Shown here: positions 16,381 to 23,725 of the stretch, in pieces
Numbering within the stretch: the stretch's first letter is position 1
Layout: every line of letters starts with the position of its first letter
Assembly: GCF_900162695.1 (NCBI RefSeq)
Contig: NZ_FUIH01000007.1
Coordinates: 2,728,001-2,792,000, forward strand
Reading direction: 5' to 3'
DNA: 64,000 bases
DNA from: Virgibacillus siamensis
Lineage (GTDB): Bacteria; Bacillota; Bacilli; Bacillales; Amphibacillaceae
The notes under the pieces: generated by a model
Databases searched by the model: none
What the model saw: the letters and a program-made list of their open reading frames with translations, nothing else
Told to the model about the DNA's origin: nothing
Program-made: the position numbers and the translations under genes

Positions 16381-16396
16381 TGGCATGTTATTTGCA
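16381..16396 (+). promoter_or_regulatory. Sigma-54 promoter of the epimerase/dehydrogenase operon
   Basis: TGGCAT-N5-TTGCA, 38 nt before the TTG start at 16434, the same spacing as at the peptide-binding gene. Confidence 0.87.
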
Positions 16397-16406
16397 TGTA
16401 TTTTTA

Positions 16407-16420
16407 TGAAACCGCTGTAA
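16407..16420. promoter_or_regulatory. Candidate CcpA cre site after the 16381 promoter
   Basis: TGAAACCGCTGTAA matches the cre consensus at 13 of 14 positions. It lies just downstream of the sigma-54 promoter and next to the ribosome site, again a road-block position. Confidence 0.5.
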
Positions 16421-16433
16421 AGGAGGTACAACC

Positions 16434-17618
16434 TTGAAGAACGCAATACATCAGGACATTGTTGTCATAGGCGGGGGGATTATGGGAGGAGCGATTGCCC
16501 ACTATTGTGCAAAAGCAGGCCTCGACGTAGCGGTTCTGGAAAAAAAAGAACTGGCAAGCGGGACCTCTTCCCGGTGTGATGGAAATATCCTGGCAATTGA
16601 TAAAGATCCCGGTTTCGACAGTCAAATGTCGCTTAAAAGCCAGCAATTGGTTCATGAATTGCACGAGGAACTGGATATTGATTTTGAGTACCGTAACCCC
16701 GGAAGTATTCTCGTTTGTGAAAACGACAACGAAATGGATGCTGCAGCGAAATGGGTGCAACAGCAGCAAGATGCAGGGCTGGATTTTCGTATGCTGGACC
16801 GGGAAGATTTGCGGAATGAATCAAAATACTTCGCTGATGACCTGTACGGCGGCCTGGAATGCAAAACAGACTCCACCGTTAACCCGTATATGCTGACATA
16901 TGCCTTATTCCACAGTGCAGAACAAAATGGAAGCCGCATTTATACACATACGGAAGTGAAAAATGTCTCCAAAGACAGTGACGGACAATTTGTGATTGAA
17001 ACCAATCACAACACATTTACGGCCAACAAAGTGGTCAATGCCTGTGGTATCTGGGCGCCTGAAATCGGTGACATGCTCGGGGTGGATATTCCTATCAAAC
17101 CGAGAAAAGGCCAATTAATTGTAGCCTCCAGAGAACGGCCTGTGGGACTGCGGAAAGTCATGGAATTCGGCTATCTGATTTCAAAGTTCGGCGGAGAACG
17201 GATGGTTGATGTGATGACGGAAAAATATGGTGTTGCCTTAGTATTTGAGCCGACAGAAAGCCAAAACTTTCTGATTGGCAGCAGCCGGGAATTTAACGGA
17301 TTTGATCTTAAGGTGAATCAGGATGTGACACGTTACATTGCCAAACGGGCTGTACGGTTTTACCCGAAAATGGCCGATATGACGGTGATCAGGACATATG
17401 CCGGCCTTAGACCATGGACAGCGGATCATCTTCCAATTGTTTCACATGTTGATGAAGTGCCGGGCTTTTATATTGCAGCCGGTCATGAAGGAGACGGCAT
17501 CAGCCTGGCAGCCATAACCGGAAAAGTGATCGAGGAAATGATATCGGAAAAAGAACTGTCGATTCCAATTGAGCCTTTACGCCACAGCCGGTTTACAGAA
17601 AGGGTGATGAGTTCATGA
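16434..17618 (+). CDS. DAO-family FAD oxidoreductase, catalytic beta subunit of D-hydroxyproline dehydrogenase (HcnC/OoxB-like)
   Basis: A 394-residue D-amino-acid-oxidase-fold flavoprotein. N-terminal FAD motif DIVVIGGGIMGGAIAHYCA, then LEKKELASGTSSR, the VVNACGIWAPEI motif and the C-terminal TYAGLRPWTADHLPI...AAGHEGDGISLA block typical of glycine/sarcosine oxidase relatives. It would oxidise cis-4-hydroxy-D-proline to pyrroline-4-hydroxy-2-carboxylate, passing electrons to the FAD and 2Fe-2S chains encoded at 7855-9660. TTG at 16434 follows AAGGAGG by 8 nt. The stop overlaps the next gene's start (ATGA), the first gene of an operon with two racemase-family genes. Confidence 0.87.
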   Translation: MKNAIHQDIVVIGGGIMGGAIAHYCAKAGLDVAVLEKKELASGTSSRCDGNILAIDKDPGFDSQMSLKSQQLVHELHEELDIDFEYRNPGSILVCENDNEMDAAAKWVQQQQDAGLDFRMLDREDLRNESKYFADDLYGGLECKTDSTVNPYMLTYALFHSAEQNGSRIYTHTEVKNVSKDSDGQFVIETNHNTFTANKVVNACGIWAPEIGDMLGVDIPIKPRKGQLIVASRERPVGLRKVMEFGYLISKFGGERMVDVMTEKYGVALVFEPTESQNFLIGSSREFNGFDLKVNQDVTRYIAKRAVRFYPKMADMTVIRTYAGLRPWTADHLPIVSHVDEVPGFYIAAGHEGDGISLAAITGKVIEEMISEKELSIPIEPLRHSRFTERVMSS

Positions 17619-18637
17619 AGCTTAACCGGTTATTTACCACAATTGATACACACACAGGAGGAAATCCGACGAGAACCGTTTTGAGCGGACTGCCGGAATT
17701 AAAAGGAAATACCATGTCGGAAAAGATGCTGTACATGCAAAAGCATTATGACTGGATCCGGAAATTTTTAATGAATGAACCACGTGGCCATGATGTCATG
17801 TCAGGCGCATTGATGGTTAACCCGTGTCACCCGGACGCCGATATTGGCGTTATTTATATCGAGACCGGCGGATATTTGCCAATGTGCGGCCACGATACGA
17901 TCGGATTCTGTACGGCGCTTGTTGAGGCAGGCCTGATTGCGATACACGAGCCATATACGAACATCAACTTGGATACACCAGCAGGACTCGTTAAAGTAAA
18001 GGTTACCGTCGAAAATGGCAAGGCACTGGAAGTCAGCTTTGCAAATGTCCCGTCCTTCTTACTGAAAACGGTTGAAATGGATGTGGAAAACGTCGGTCCT
18101 ATTGAATGTGAAATTGCATACGGCGGCAATTTTTACGGCATTATTGATGCGCGCAAACTGGGGCTTGAACTCACCACCGACAACGCATCAACGATTATTG
18201 ACAAGGCCATTACGATACGCAATGCCATTAATGAACAAGTAGCGATTTCGCATCCTGAACAGCCCTTTATAAACGGGTTAACACATATTGAATTTTATAC
18301 CGATCCGGTTCACCCGGACGCTGACTTAAAAAATACGGTTGTCGTGCCGCCTGGCGGAATTGACCGTTCCCCCTGTGGAACCGGAACTTCGGCCAAACTC
18401 GCCACTATGTTCCATCATGGGGACATTAAACAGGATGAACAATTTATCTATGAAAGTATTGTCGGCACACTTTTCAAAGCAAAGATATTGGAAACAACCA
18501 ATCTTAAAAATTATGAAGCTGTTATTCCTGAGGTTACCGGCTCCGCATGGGTCATGGGGATGCATCGTTTCTTCTATAACGAAAAAGACCCGCTCGCGGA
18601 AGGATATCTGCTTATTCCACCAATGGCAGGCCATTAG
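17615..18637 (+). CDS. 4-hydroxyproline epimerase (proline racemase family)
   Basis: A 340-residue PLP-independent epimerase. Catalytic Cys91 (PMCGHDTIG) and Cys254 (RSPCGTGTSA) are both present, and the MCGHDTIG context is the form found in proline racemases and hydroxyproline epimerases. The expected reaction is trans-4-hydroxy-L-proline to cis-4-hydroxy-D-proline, which feeds the dehydrogenase encoded immediately upstream (4-nt overlap). Other signatures are TIDTHTGGNPTR and FLMNEPRGH. Length is normal for the family. The operon context argues for epimerase over proline racemase. Confidence 0.88.
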   Translation: MKLNRLFTTIDTHTGGNPTRTVLSGLPELKGNTMSEKMLYMQKHYDWIRKFLMNEPRGHDVMSGALMVNPCHPDADIGVIYIETGGYLPMCGHDTIGFCTALVEAGLIAIHEPYTNINLDTPAGLVKVKVTVENGKALEVSFANVPSFLLKTVEMDVENVGPIECEIAYGGNFYGIIDARKLGLELTTDNASTIIDKAITIRNAINEQVAISHPEQPFINGLTHIEFYTDPVHPDADLKNTVVVPPGGIDRSPCGTGTSAKLATMFHHGDIKQDEQFIYESIVGTLFKAKILETTNLKNYEAVIPEVTGSAWVMGMHRFFYNEKDPLAEGYLLIPPMAGH

Positions 18638-18652
18638 AAAGGAGGTATGCAG

Positions 18653-19567
18653 ATGGAAGTTGAAAAAATGTTTTCCAGTATCGATACACACGTTGCGGGA
18701 GAACCATTCCGGATCATTGTCCACTCCCCCATGACCCTGGACGCTGATGTCATGGCATTAAACCAGGAAACAATCAACGCGAAATTTCAACGCGAAAAAG
18801 AGTTGCTGTTAAATGAGCCACGGGGTTACCAGGGAATGAACGGATGTATCGTGCTGCCTTCCAAAACTGCAGATTATGCGTGTCTTTTTGTTCATCATGA
18901 TAACGATACAACCTTCACATACAGCGGTTTGGCCGCCACTGTGACAGCGTTGCTGGAAACCGGCAACATCGCCAAAAAAGAAACGAATGTGTATCACATT
19001 GAAACCGTTCACGGCACATATGCGATCAATGCAACGTTTGAACAGCACGAAGTAACAATGACCCGCTTTGAATGTGGGGAAAGTCAGATTCTGGATATCA
19101 ATGAAACATGTAAAACGGTTCAAATTGATCAGTCACGAAACTACTTGATCTACCATTTGCCGGAAAGTATACCCGGTATTACCATCAAAAACTTGTCTGC
19201 CATCATAAAATGGGGAAACAAAACTGTTACGGAAATGCGGGAGAGACAAGCATTTAACGGCATTATCCTGACTGAACCGATTAATCATGCCGCCGAGGTT
19301 CGTTCAGTGACATTTAAGAAAGATGGCACCATTCTAAGGTCTCCAGGGGCTGATAGTACATTCGCGATATTCCGGTCATTGTTACATGAATCCCCTGCTA
19401 TCACAACGCTTACGAACCAAAGTATTTTCGAAAGTACACTGACCGCATCATTGGCTGCAGAAACCACTGATCGGTTTTTAATGGAAACAAAAGCGTTCGT
19501 TACGGGTATTCATCAATTTATCTATGATCAAACAGATCCGCTTGAACATGGGTTTTTATTGAAATAA
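18653..19567 (+). CDS. Degenerate proline-racemase-family paralogue lacking both catalytic cysteines
   Basis: A 304-residue full-length paralogue of the preceding gene. ATG at 18653 is preferred because AGGAGG lies 7 nt upstream; an ATG at 18647 is only 1 nt from it. The fold signatures remain (SSIDTHVAGEPFR, LLLNEPRGYQGMNG, FVTGIHQFIYD). At the active sites, MCGHD is replaced by TYSGLA (Ser91 at the Cys position) and SPCGTGTSA by SPGADSTFA (Gly232). Without either base it cannot racemise by the known two-cysteine mechanism. The frame is intact with a good ribosome site, so it is not a simple pseudogene. It may be a partner or regulator of the epimerase, or may have a new activity (inference). 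Confidence 0.85.
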   Translation: MEVEKMFSSIDTHVAGEPFRIIVHSPMTLDADVMALNQETINAKFQREKELLLNEPRGYQGMNGCIVLPSKTADYACLFVHHDNDTTFTYSGLAATVTALLETGNIAKKETNVYHIETVHGTYAINATFEQHEVTMTRFECGESQILDINETCKTVQIDQSRNYLIYHLPESIPGITIKNLSAIIKWGNKTVTEMRERQAFNGIILTEPINHAAEVRSVTFKKDGTILRSPGADSTFAIFRSLLHESPAITTLTNQSIFESTLTASLAAETTDRFLMETKAFVTGIHQFIYDQTDPLEHGFLLK

Positions 19568-19569
19568 GG

Positions 19570-19637
19570 AAATCGCGCGGGGAGCTTCTTAAATCGCGCG
19601 GCGATCACCTGAAATCGCGCGGCAACCCCGCTTTAAT
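19570..19637. repeat. Intergenic phased repeat array C (AAATCGCGCGG core)
   Basis: Three units directly after the stop of the racemase-like gene. GCGCGG cores start at 19575, 19596 and 19617, 21 nt apart. Read on the minus strand the core is CCGCGCGATTT, so it has the opposite orientation to arrays B and I. Confidence 0.75.
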
Positions 19638-19715
19638 AGGAGATTGCTGAACATAAAGATTCGTCCATACCGTCTCATTTGCACACAAAACTTTTAAATT
19701 TAGGAGGATTTACAA

Positions 19716-20609
19716 ATGGCATTATTAGAAGGAGCGTTTCCAGTACTTGCAACACCGATGCATGAAGATGAAACAGTTGATTACGAAGGTCTGAAGCAAA
19801 ATATTGAACATTTTATCAGTTCAAACGTGGCCGGTATTATCGTCAACGGCAGTACTGGTGAATTTGTCAGTCTAACAAAAGAAGAAAAGTTCGAACTTAT
19901 GGAAGCAGCTGCGGAACAGGTAAATGGGCGCATTCCGTTAATTATCGGCACCGCGGCTGAAACGACGGCAGATGCTGTGGAATATACGAAAAAGGCTGAA
20001 GCGGTTGGGGCGGATGCTGCGCTGTTAATCAACTCGTATTATGCGCACCCGAAAGAAAATGAAATCTATGAACATTTTAAAACAGTTGCTGAATCTGTAT
20101 CACTGCCTGTCATGATTTATAATAATCCATTCACTTCCGGGATTGATATTGAGACGGAAACCATTTTACAAGTGGGACGTGATGTTGACAATATCACACA
20201 CGTCAAAGAATCAAGTGGTGAAATCCGTAAAGTGCGGGATATCGCAAGACAAGGAGAACAATTTATCAAGCCGTTTTGCGGATCGGATGACCTTGTGCTT
20301 GAATCCTTTTTAGTGGGAGCAACCGGCTGGGTATCTGTAGCCGGAAACATTGTACCTGAATTGGCAACTGATCTCTATACGAGCTACAAGGAAGGCGACC
20401 TGGACAAAGCCTGGGATATCTATGATCAAATCCTGCCGCTTTGCAATTTCCTGGAGGATTCCGGAAAATATGTGCAAATCGTCAAACGGGGTATGGAGCT
20501 GCAAGGGTTGGCAGGCGGGCCTTCACGTAAGCCGCGGCTGCCGTTAACAGCTGATGAGGAAACAACATTGCGGGAAATTTTAAGCAACATACAAACTGTC
20601 AAACAGTAA
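19716..20609 (+). CDS. DapA-family lyase, probable pyrroline-4-hydroxy-2-carboxylate deaminase
   Basis: A 297-residue TIM-barrel class I aldolase-fold enzyme. It has the GSTGE motif (VNGSTGEFVSL), the catalytic Tyr in MIYNNP and the Schiff-base Lys in THVKESSG. The dihydrodipicolinate synthase family has many members of other specificity; between a hydroxyproline epimerase/dehydrogenase and a semialdehyde dehydrogenase the expected reaction is deamination of 1-pyrroline-4-hydroxy-2-carboxylate to 2-ketoglutarate semialdehyde. AGGAGG lies 7 nt before the ATG. It is followed after 30 nt by the aldehyde dehydrogenase. No sigma-54 element is visible in the 148-nt gap upstream, so it may be read from the 16381 promoter through array C. 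Confidence 0.85.
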   Translation: MALLEGAFPVLATPMHEDETVDYEGLKQNIEHFISSNVAGIIVNGSTGEFVSLTKEEKFELMEAAAEQVNGRIPLIIGTAAETTADAVEYTKKAEAVGADAALLINSYYAHPKENEIYEHFKTVAESVSLPVMIYNNPFTSGIDIETETILQVGRDVDNITHVKESSGEIRKVRDIARQGEQFIKPFCGSDDLVLESFLVGATGWVSVAGNIVPELATDLYTSYKEGDLDKAWDIYDQILPLCNFLEDSGKYVQIVKRGMELQGLAGGPSRKPRLPLTADEETTLREILSNIQTVKQ

Positions 20610-20639
20610 CAACCAAAATTTTAAGGAGGTTACATTTAC

Positions 20640-22127
20640 ATGGCTACAAAAGAAATGGTGCTAAAACCGAAAGTGGAGGAGTTTTTACAAGGTGTCAAAG
20701 GACTGTATATTAATGGGGATTATGTACAGTCCAAAAATGGCGAGACGTTCGATGTGCTGAACCCGGCAACAGAAGAGGTGATCGCAACGGTAAGTGAGGC
20801 ACAGGAATCCGACATTGATGTTGCGGTTGAAGCTGCCAAACAGGCTTTTAAAGAAGGTGACTGGACCAAAATGGAGGCGGCGGAACGGTCACATTTGATT
20901 TATAAATTCGCCGACTTACTCGACGAAAACCGCGAAGAACTTGCACAGCTTGAAGCCCTGGATAACGGAAAACCATATGAGGTGGCATTGGAAGACGACA
21001 TAGACGGCACCGTTCAGCACTTCCGTTATTATGCCGGCTGGGCCACAAAAATTACAGGAAAAACAGTCAATGTATCGCCTGATTATTTTAATTATATTGT
21101 ACATGAGCCTGTAGGAGTTGTCGGCCAAATTATCCCGTGGAATTTTCCGCTTGCCATGGCCGGATGGAAACTCGGTTCCGCGCTTGCTGTAGGATGCACG
21201 GTGGTCATTAAACCGGCAAGTGAAACACCATTGTCACTGCTTTACGCTGCAAAATTGTTCAAGGAAGCCGGATTTCCGGATGGTGTTGTGAATGTTGTTC
21301 CCGGTGCAGGCCGGGTAGCGGGAGAAGCAATCATTACGCATAAAGATATTGCAAAAGTTGCTTTCACCGGTTCCACAGCAGTTGGAAAAAATGTCATGCA
21401 ACAGGCTGCTGATGATATTAAGGACATTACGCTGGAACTCGGCGGCAAATCCCCCAGCATAATTTTCGATGATGCAAATTTGGACGAAGCAATTGAAGGA
21501 TCTTTAAACGGTACAATGTATAACCACGGTCAAAACTGCAGCGCCTGTACTCGACTCTATGTTCAACGTGATCATTATGATCATGTGGTGGACGCCATTG
21601 CAGAGCGTGCCAGAGCCATTAAACTTGGACCAGGCATGGATGCTGATACCGAAATGGGTCCCCTAATTTCAGCCAAACAACAGCAAACCGTCCTTGATTA
21701 TATCGAAAAAGGTAAAGCTGAAGGAGCACGCCTCGTAGCAGGAGGCAAAAAGGCATTTGACAAAGGCTATTTTGTTGAACCAACTGTCTTCGCCGATGTT
21801 GAAGATGATATGACCATTGCACGGGAAGAAATCTTCGGACCGGTAATCGCCATCTTTCCATTTGATTCAGAGGAAGAAGTTGTAAAGCGTGCAAACGACA
21901 GTGAATATGGTTTAGCCGCCAGCGTCTGGACAGAGAATATCCGTAAAGGACACCGCGTTTCCGGAAAACTGCAGGCAGGAACTGTTTGGGTGAATGATTT
22001 CGGCCTTGAATTAGAAACCATGCCTTTTGGCGGCTACAAGAAATCCGGAGTTGGCCGCGAAATGGGCGGCGAATATGGTTTGGCCAATTACACAGAAGTA
22101 AAAAGTGTTTTGGTTAGGATAACATGA
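20640..22127 (+). CDS. Aldehyde dehydrogenase, probable 2-ketoglutarate semialdehyde dehydrogenase
   Basis: A 495-residue NAD(P)-dependent aldehyde dehydrogenase. Cofactor motif GQIIPWNFPLAM, FTGSTAVGK, catalytic Glu in LELGGKSP and catalytic Cys in GQNCSACTRL are all present, as is the EEIFGPV motif. Sequence is of the general betaine-aldehyde / DhaS type, so specificity rests on context: it completes the hydroxyproline route by oxidising 2-ketoglutarate semialdehyde (2,5-dioxovalerate) to 2-oxoglutarate. AAGGAGG lies before the ATG. A strong terminator follows, marking the end of the catabolic unit. Confidence 0.9.
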   Translation: MATKEMVLKPKVEEFLQGVKGLYINGDYVQSKNGETFDVLNPATEEVIATVSEAQESDIDVAVEAAKQAFKEGDWTKMEAAERSHLIYKFADLLDENREELAQLEALDNGKPYEVALEDDIDGTVQHFRYYAGWATKITGKTVNVSPDYFNYIVHEPVGVVGQIIPWNFPLAMAGWKLGSALAVGCTVVIKPASETPLSLLYAAKLFKEAGFPDGVVNVVPGAGRVAGEAIITHKDIAKVAFTGSTAVGKNVMQQAADDIKDITLELGGKSPSIIFDDANLDEAIEGSLNGTMYNHGQNCSACTRLYVQRDHYDHVVDAIAERARAIKLGPGMDADTEMGPLISAKQQQTVLDYIEKGKAEGARLVAGGKKAFDKGYFVEPTVFADVEDDMTIAREEIFGPVIAIFPFDSEEEVVKRANDSEYGLAASVWTENIRKGHRVSGKLQAGTVWVNDFGLELETMPFGGYKKSGVGREMGGEYGLANYTEVKSVLVRIT

Positions 22128-22146
22128 TTTAGTTGCAGTTAAATGA

Positions 22147-22188
22147 AGATACCCACCCGTGATGCTGTTTGGGTGGGTATCTTTTTTT
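22147..22188 (+). terminator. Terminator of the hydroxyproline operon
   Basis: AGATACCCACCC / GGGTGGGTATCT perfect 12-bp stem followed by seven T, 20 nt after the aldehyde dehydrogenase stop. Confidence 0.95.
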
Positions 22189-22194
22189 GCGATG

Positions 22195-22362
22195 AGTTCG
22201 CACGTTTTAGTAGTGACTTTGCATGTTTCAAGCTAGGTTCGCACACTTTAGCTATCACTTCGCACGTTTCAAGCTAGGTTCAAATGCCTTGGCTATCACT
22301 TCGCACGTTTCAAGCTAGGTTCGCACGCCTTGGCTATCACTTCGCACGTTTCAAGCAATAAC
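22195..22362. repeat. Intergenic phased repeat array D (TTCGCACGTTT core, 41-nt composite)
   Basis: Eight units. Core starts (GCACG or variant) are 22200, 22221, 22241, 22262, 22282 (degenerate), 22303, 22323 and 22344, giving 21,20,21,20,21,20,21. Units alternate in their variable half: CAAGCTAG after odd units and GGCTATCA or a variant after even units, so the true repeat is a 41-nt dimer. It sits after the terminator of the aldehyde dehydrogenase and before the 3' end of the Doc gene. Confidence 0.92.
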
Positions 22363-22399
22363 GTGATTTAGCAATAGTTAAGTTGAACTACCATTTCCA

Positions 22400-22795
22400 T
22401 CAAAATGCTTCTGTATTTTCTTCCAACCATCCTTTAATATCTGACAAGGAAGCTTCCCCCTTTGCAACTATAACTGTGAAGTCTTCGTTTAATTGATCAT
22501 TTCTTTTTATTTTGTAACCATTTTTCTTTAAAAAGACATCTACTGAAGCAAATGCGGTACGCTTATTTCCATTATACAAACAATGATTTCTGGCTAAGGA
22601 CTCGAAAAATGCTGCTGCTTTTTCCAATAAAACCGGATAGGCATCTTCACCGAATGCGGGTTGTTGCGATCGATGTACTGCTGATTCAAGCAGCCCCTGA
22701 TCCTTAATTCCGGAATGCTCTCCCTTTCCATACTTCTTCATAATCATAAAATGGATTAATACAACATCTTTTGTGTTCAAGTATGTTATTTCCAT
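22400..22795 (-). CDS. doc: Doc (death-on-curing) family toxin, Fic fold
   Basis: A 131-residue Fic/Doc protein. The active motif is NHCLYNGNKRTA, matching HxFx(D/N)xNKR with Leu in place of the usual Phe and Gly where Doc has Ala. Doc toxins phosphorylate elongation factor Tu and stop translation (family knowledge). It starts directly after the stop of the AbrB-type antitoxin gene, the usual antitoxin-first order. The protein otherwise has full family length. Confidence 0.88.
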   Translation of the reverse strand: MEITYLNTKDVVLIHFMIMKKYGKGEHSGIKDQGLLESAVHRSQQPAFGEDAYPVLLEKAAAFFESLARNHCLYNGNKRTAFASVDVFLKKNGYKIKRNDQLNEDFTVIVAKGEASLSDIKGWLEENTEAF

Positions 22796-23059
22796 TTATC
22801 TATCCTTTAGTTTCTTAAATACTTCATCGTGCTCATCAAGCGTTTCAGCGAGCATCTCCACCAATTCAGTATCCACACGGTCTTCCCATTTTTCATGTTT
22901 AGTTACAATTATCTGATTATCCTTAATATCAAACCCAAGTTCGTCACCGCGTTTTATCCCAAGGGAATCGACGATGGATTTTGGCAGTCCAACACTTAGA
23001 CTATTTCCAGTTTGAGTGACTTTGCGAAATTCCTTTTCCTTCGTTGTAATCACACCCAT
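22796..23059 (-). CDS. AbrB/MazE-type antitoxin of the Doc pair
   Basis: An 87-residue protein with an N-terminal swapped-hairpin AbrB domain (FRKVTQTGNSLSVGLPKSIVDSLGIKRGDELGFDI), then a charged helical C-terminus (ELVEMLAETLDEHDEVFKKLKDR) expected to wrap and neutralise the toxin. It begins at ATG 23059 after AAGGGAG. Such antitoxins bind their own promoter; a perfect 22-bp palindrome lies about 50 nt upstream. Confidence 0.88.
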   Translation of the reverse strand: MGVITTKEKEFRKVTQTGNSLSVGLPKSIVDSLGIKRGDELGFDIKDNQIIVTKHEKWEDRVDTELVEMLAETLDEHDEVFKKLKDR

Positions 23060-23107
23060 TCATTCATTCTCCCTTCTAGTATATTCTGTTAATAATTATT
23101 ATATACA

Positions 23108-23129
23108 TTATTATGTAATTACATAATAA
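23108..23129. promoter_or_regulatory. Perfect 22-bp palindrome, likely operator of the antitoxin-doc operon
   Basis: The sequence centred on ATGTAATTACAT is identical on both strands over 22 bp. It lies 49-70 nt upstream of the antitoxin start, in its promoter region (TATACT box near 23077 on minus). Autorepression by the AbrB-type antitoxin is the natural reading. Confidence 0.6.
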
Positions 23130-23217
23130 CATAAATAAAAGCCATTACAAGTAATGAAATTTGCTGGTTGCTGGGCGCTGGAGTTAGCCGCGAAAAAAGA
23201 CCGGCTCTCACAGTCCC

Positions 23218-23246
23218 TTGCCGTATTTGTATAAATCGGTTATAGT
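23218..23246 (+). promoter_or_regulatory. Promoter of a short structured RNA
   Basis: TTGCCG (23218-23223), 17-nt spacer, TATAGT (23241-23246): a plausible sigma-A promoter pointing at the hairpins at 23262-23335. Confidence 0.5.
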
Positions 23247-23252
23247 TGAATA

Positions 23253-23336
23253 AGAATATGGGAGGAGAGGAAATATCCTCTCCTTTGGGACCTCAGAGCT
23301 TCTCCCTCTGCGAATGGGAGTGGCTCTTTTTCTTTT
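23253..23336 (+). ncRNA. Candidate small RNA, possible type I antitoxin
   Basis: From the 23218-23246 promoter an RNA of about 85 nt would hold two hairpins: GGAGAGGA/TCCTCTCC near 23264-23284, and a terminator AGAGCTTCTCC...GGGAGTGGCTCT followed by TTTTTCTTTTTT. On the opposite strand lies a short hydrophobic-then-Lys-rich frame (23295-23384). The layout copies the two holin-like toxin loci in this window, where an antisense RNA terminates inside the toxin 3' end. Confidence 0.4.
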
Positions 23337-23384
23337 TTCTCATATGCAACAAGGCGACCGATAAATTAATAACGGCAACAGCCA
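23295..23384 (-). pseudogene. Possible remnant of a type I toxin peptide
   Basis: Minus-strand frame beginning at TTG (LAVAVINLSVALLHMRKKKK...), 29-30 residues: a hydrophobic helix followed by a Lys/Ser/His-rich tail. No ribosome site precedes it, and the sequence about 15 nt upstream is where the duplicated mtlD end begins, so the 5' part may be lost. Coding status is uncertain. Confidence 0.3.
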
Positions 23385-23399
23385 ATGTTGGACTAATTA

Positions 23400-23725
23400 T
23401 ATAAAACCTCTACCTTAAAACAAAACCTGCCACCAAACCCGGTGACAGTGCTTTGTCTTATGATATTCCTTTAATTATCCAACTCTTCCATCACAGACGC
23501 CAAAACACGATCATCCGGCTCCAGACCAGATACTTCCTGCAATGTCCGCTCATAACCCTTTTCCGCAATCATCTGCTGCAGCTTAACCGTCATCTTACTT
23601 ATTGTGAAGGTACAATGCCGCGACGATGATTTTGCTAATGTAATCCTGATGTATGTCCCGGTCAAATCCATACGCATAAATAAGAACTCCGCCAGTTTCA
23701 TTCAATGCGCTGCTGATGATGCAAT
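23400..23725 (-). pseudogene. Truncated, internally deleted duplicate of the mtlD 3' end
   Basis: Bases 23400-23600 are about 95% identical by eye to 25119-25320, the 3' end of mtlD plus its terminator. The shared end encodes LQQMIAEKGYE-TLQEVSGLEPDD. Beyond 23600 about 170 nt of mtlD are missing, then 23617-23725 resumes similarity to 25495-25605 (CAGGATTACAT..., the HQDYI region) in another frame. A 76-codon open frame across the joint (23471-23701) is a chimera of two frames, not a gene. It includes a copy of the mtlD terminator (CTGTCACC-GGGTTT-GGTGGCAG) at 23427-23448. Confidence 0.88.

Noticed and set aside
22195..22362. CRISPR array
   Set aside because: The repeats are about 10 conserved plus 10 variable bases, far shorter than CRISPR repeats and spacers, the variable parts recur, and no cas genes are near.
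23471..23701. 76-codon frame as a gene
   Set aside because: It joins two frames of a deleted mtlD copy; the N-terminal part has no relation to a natural protein.
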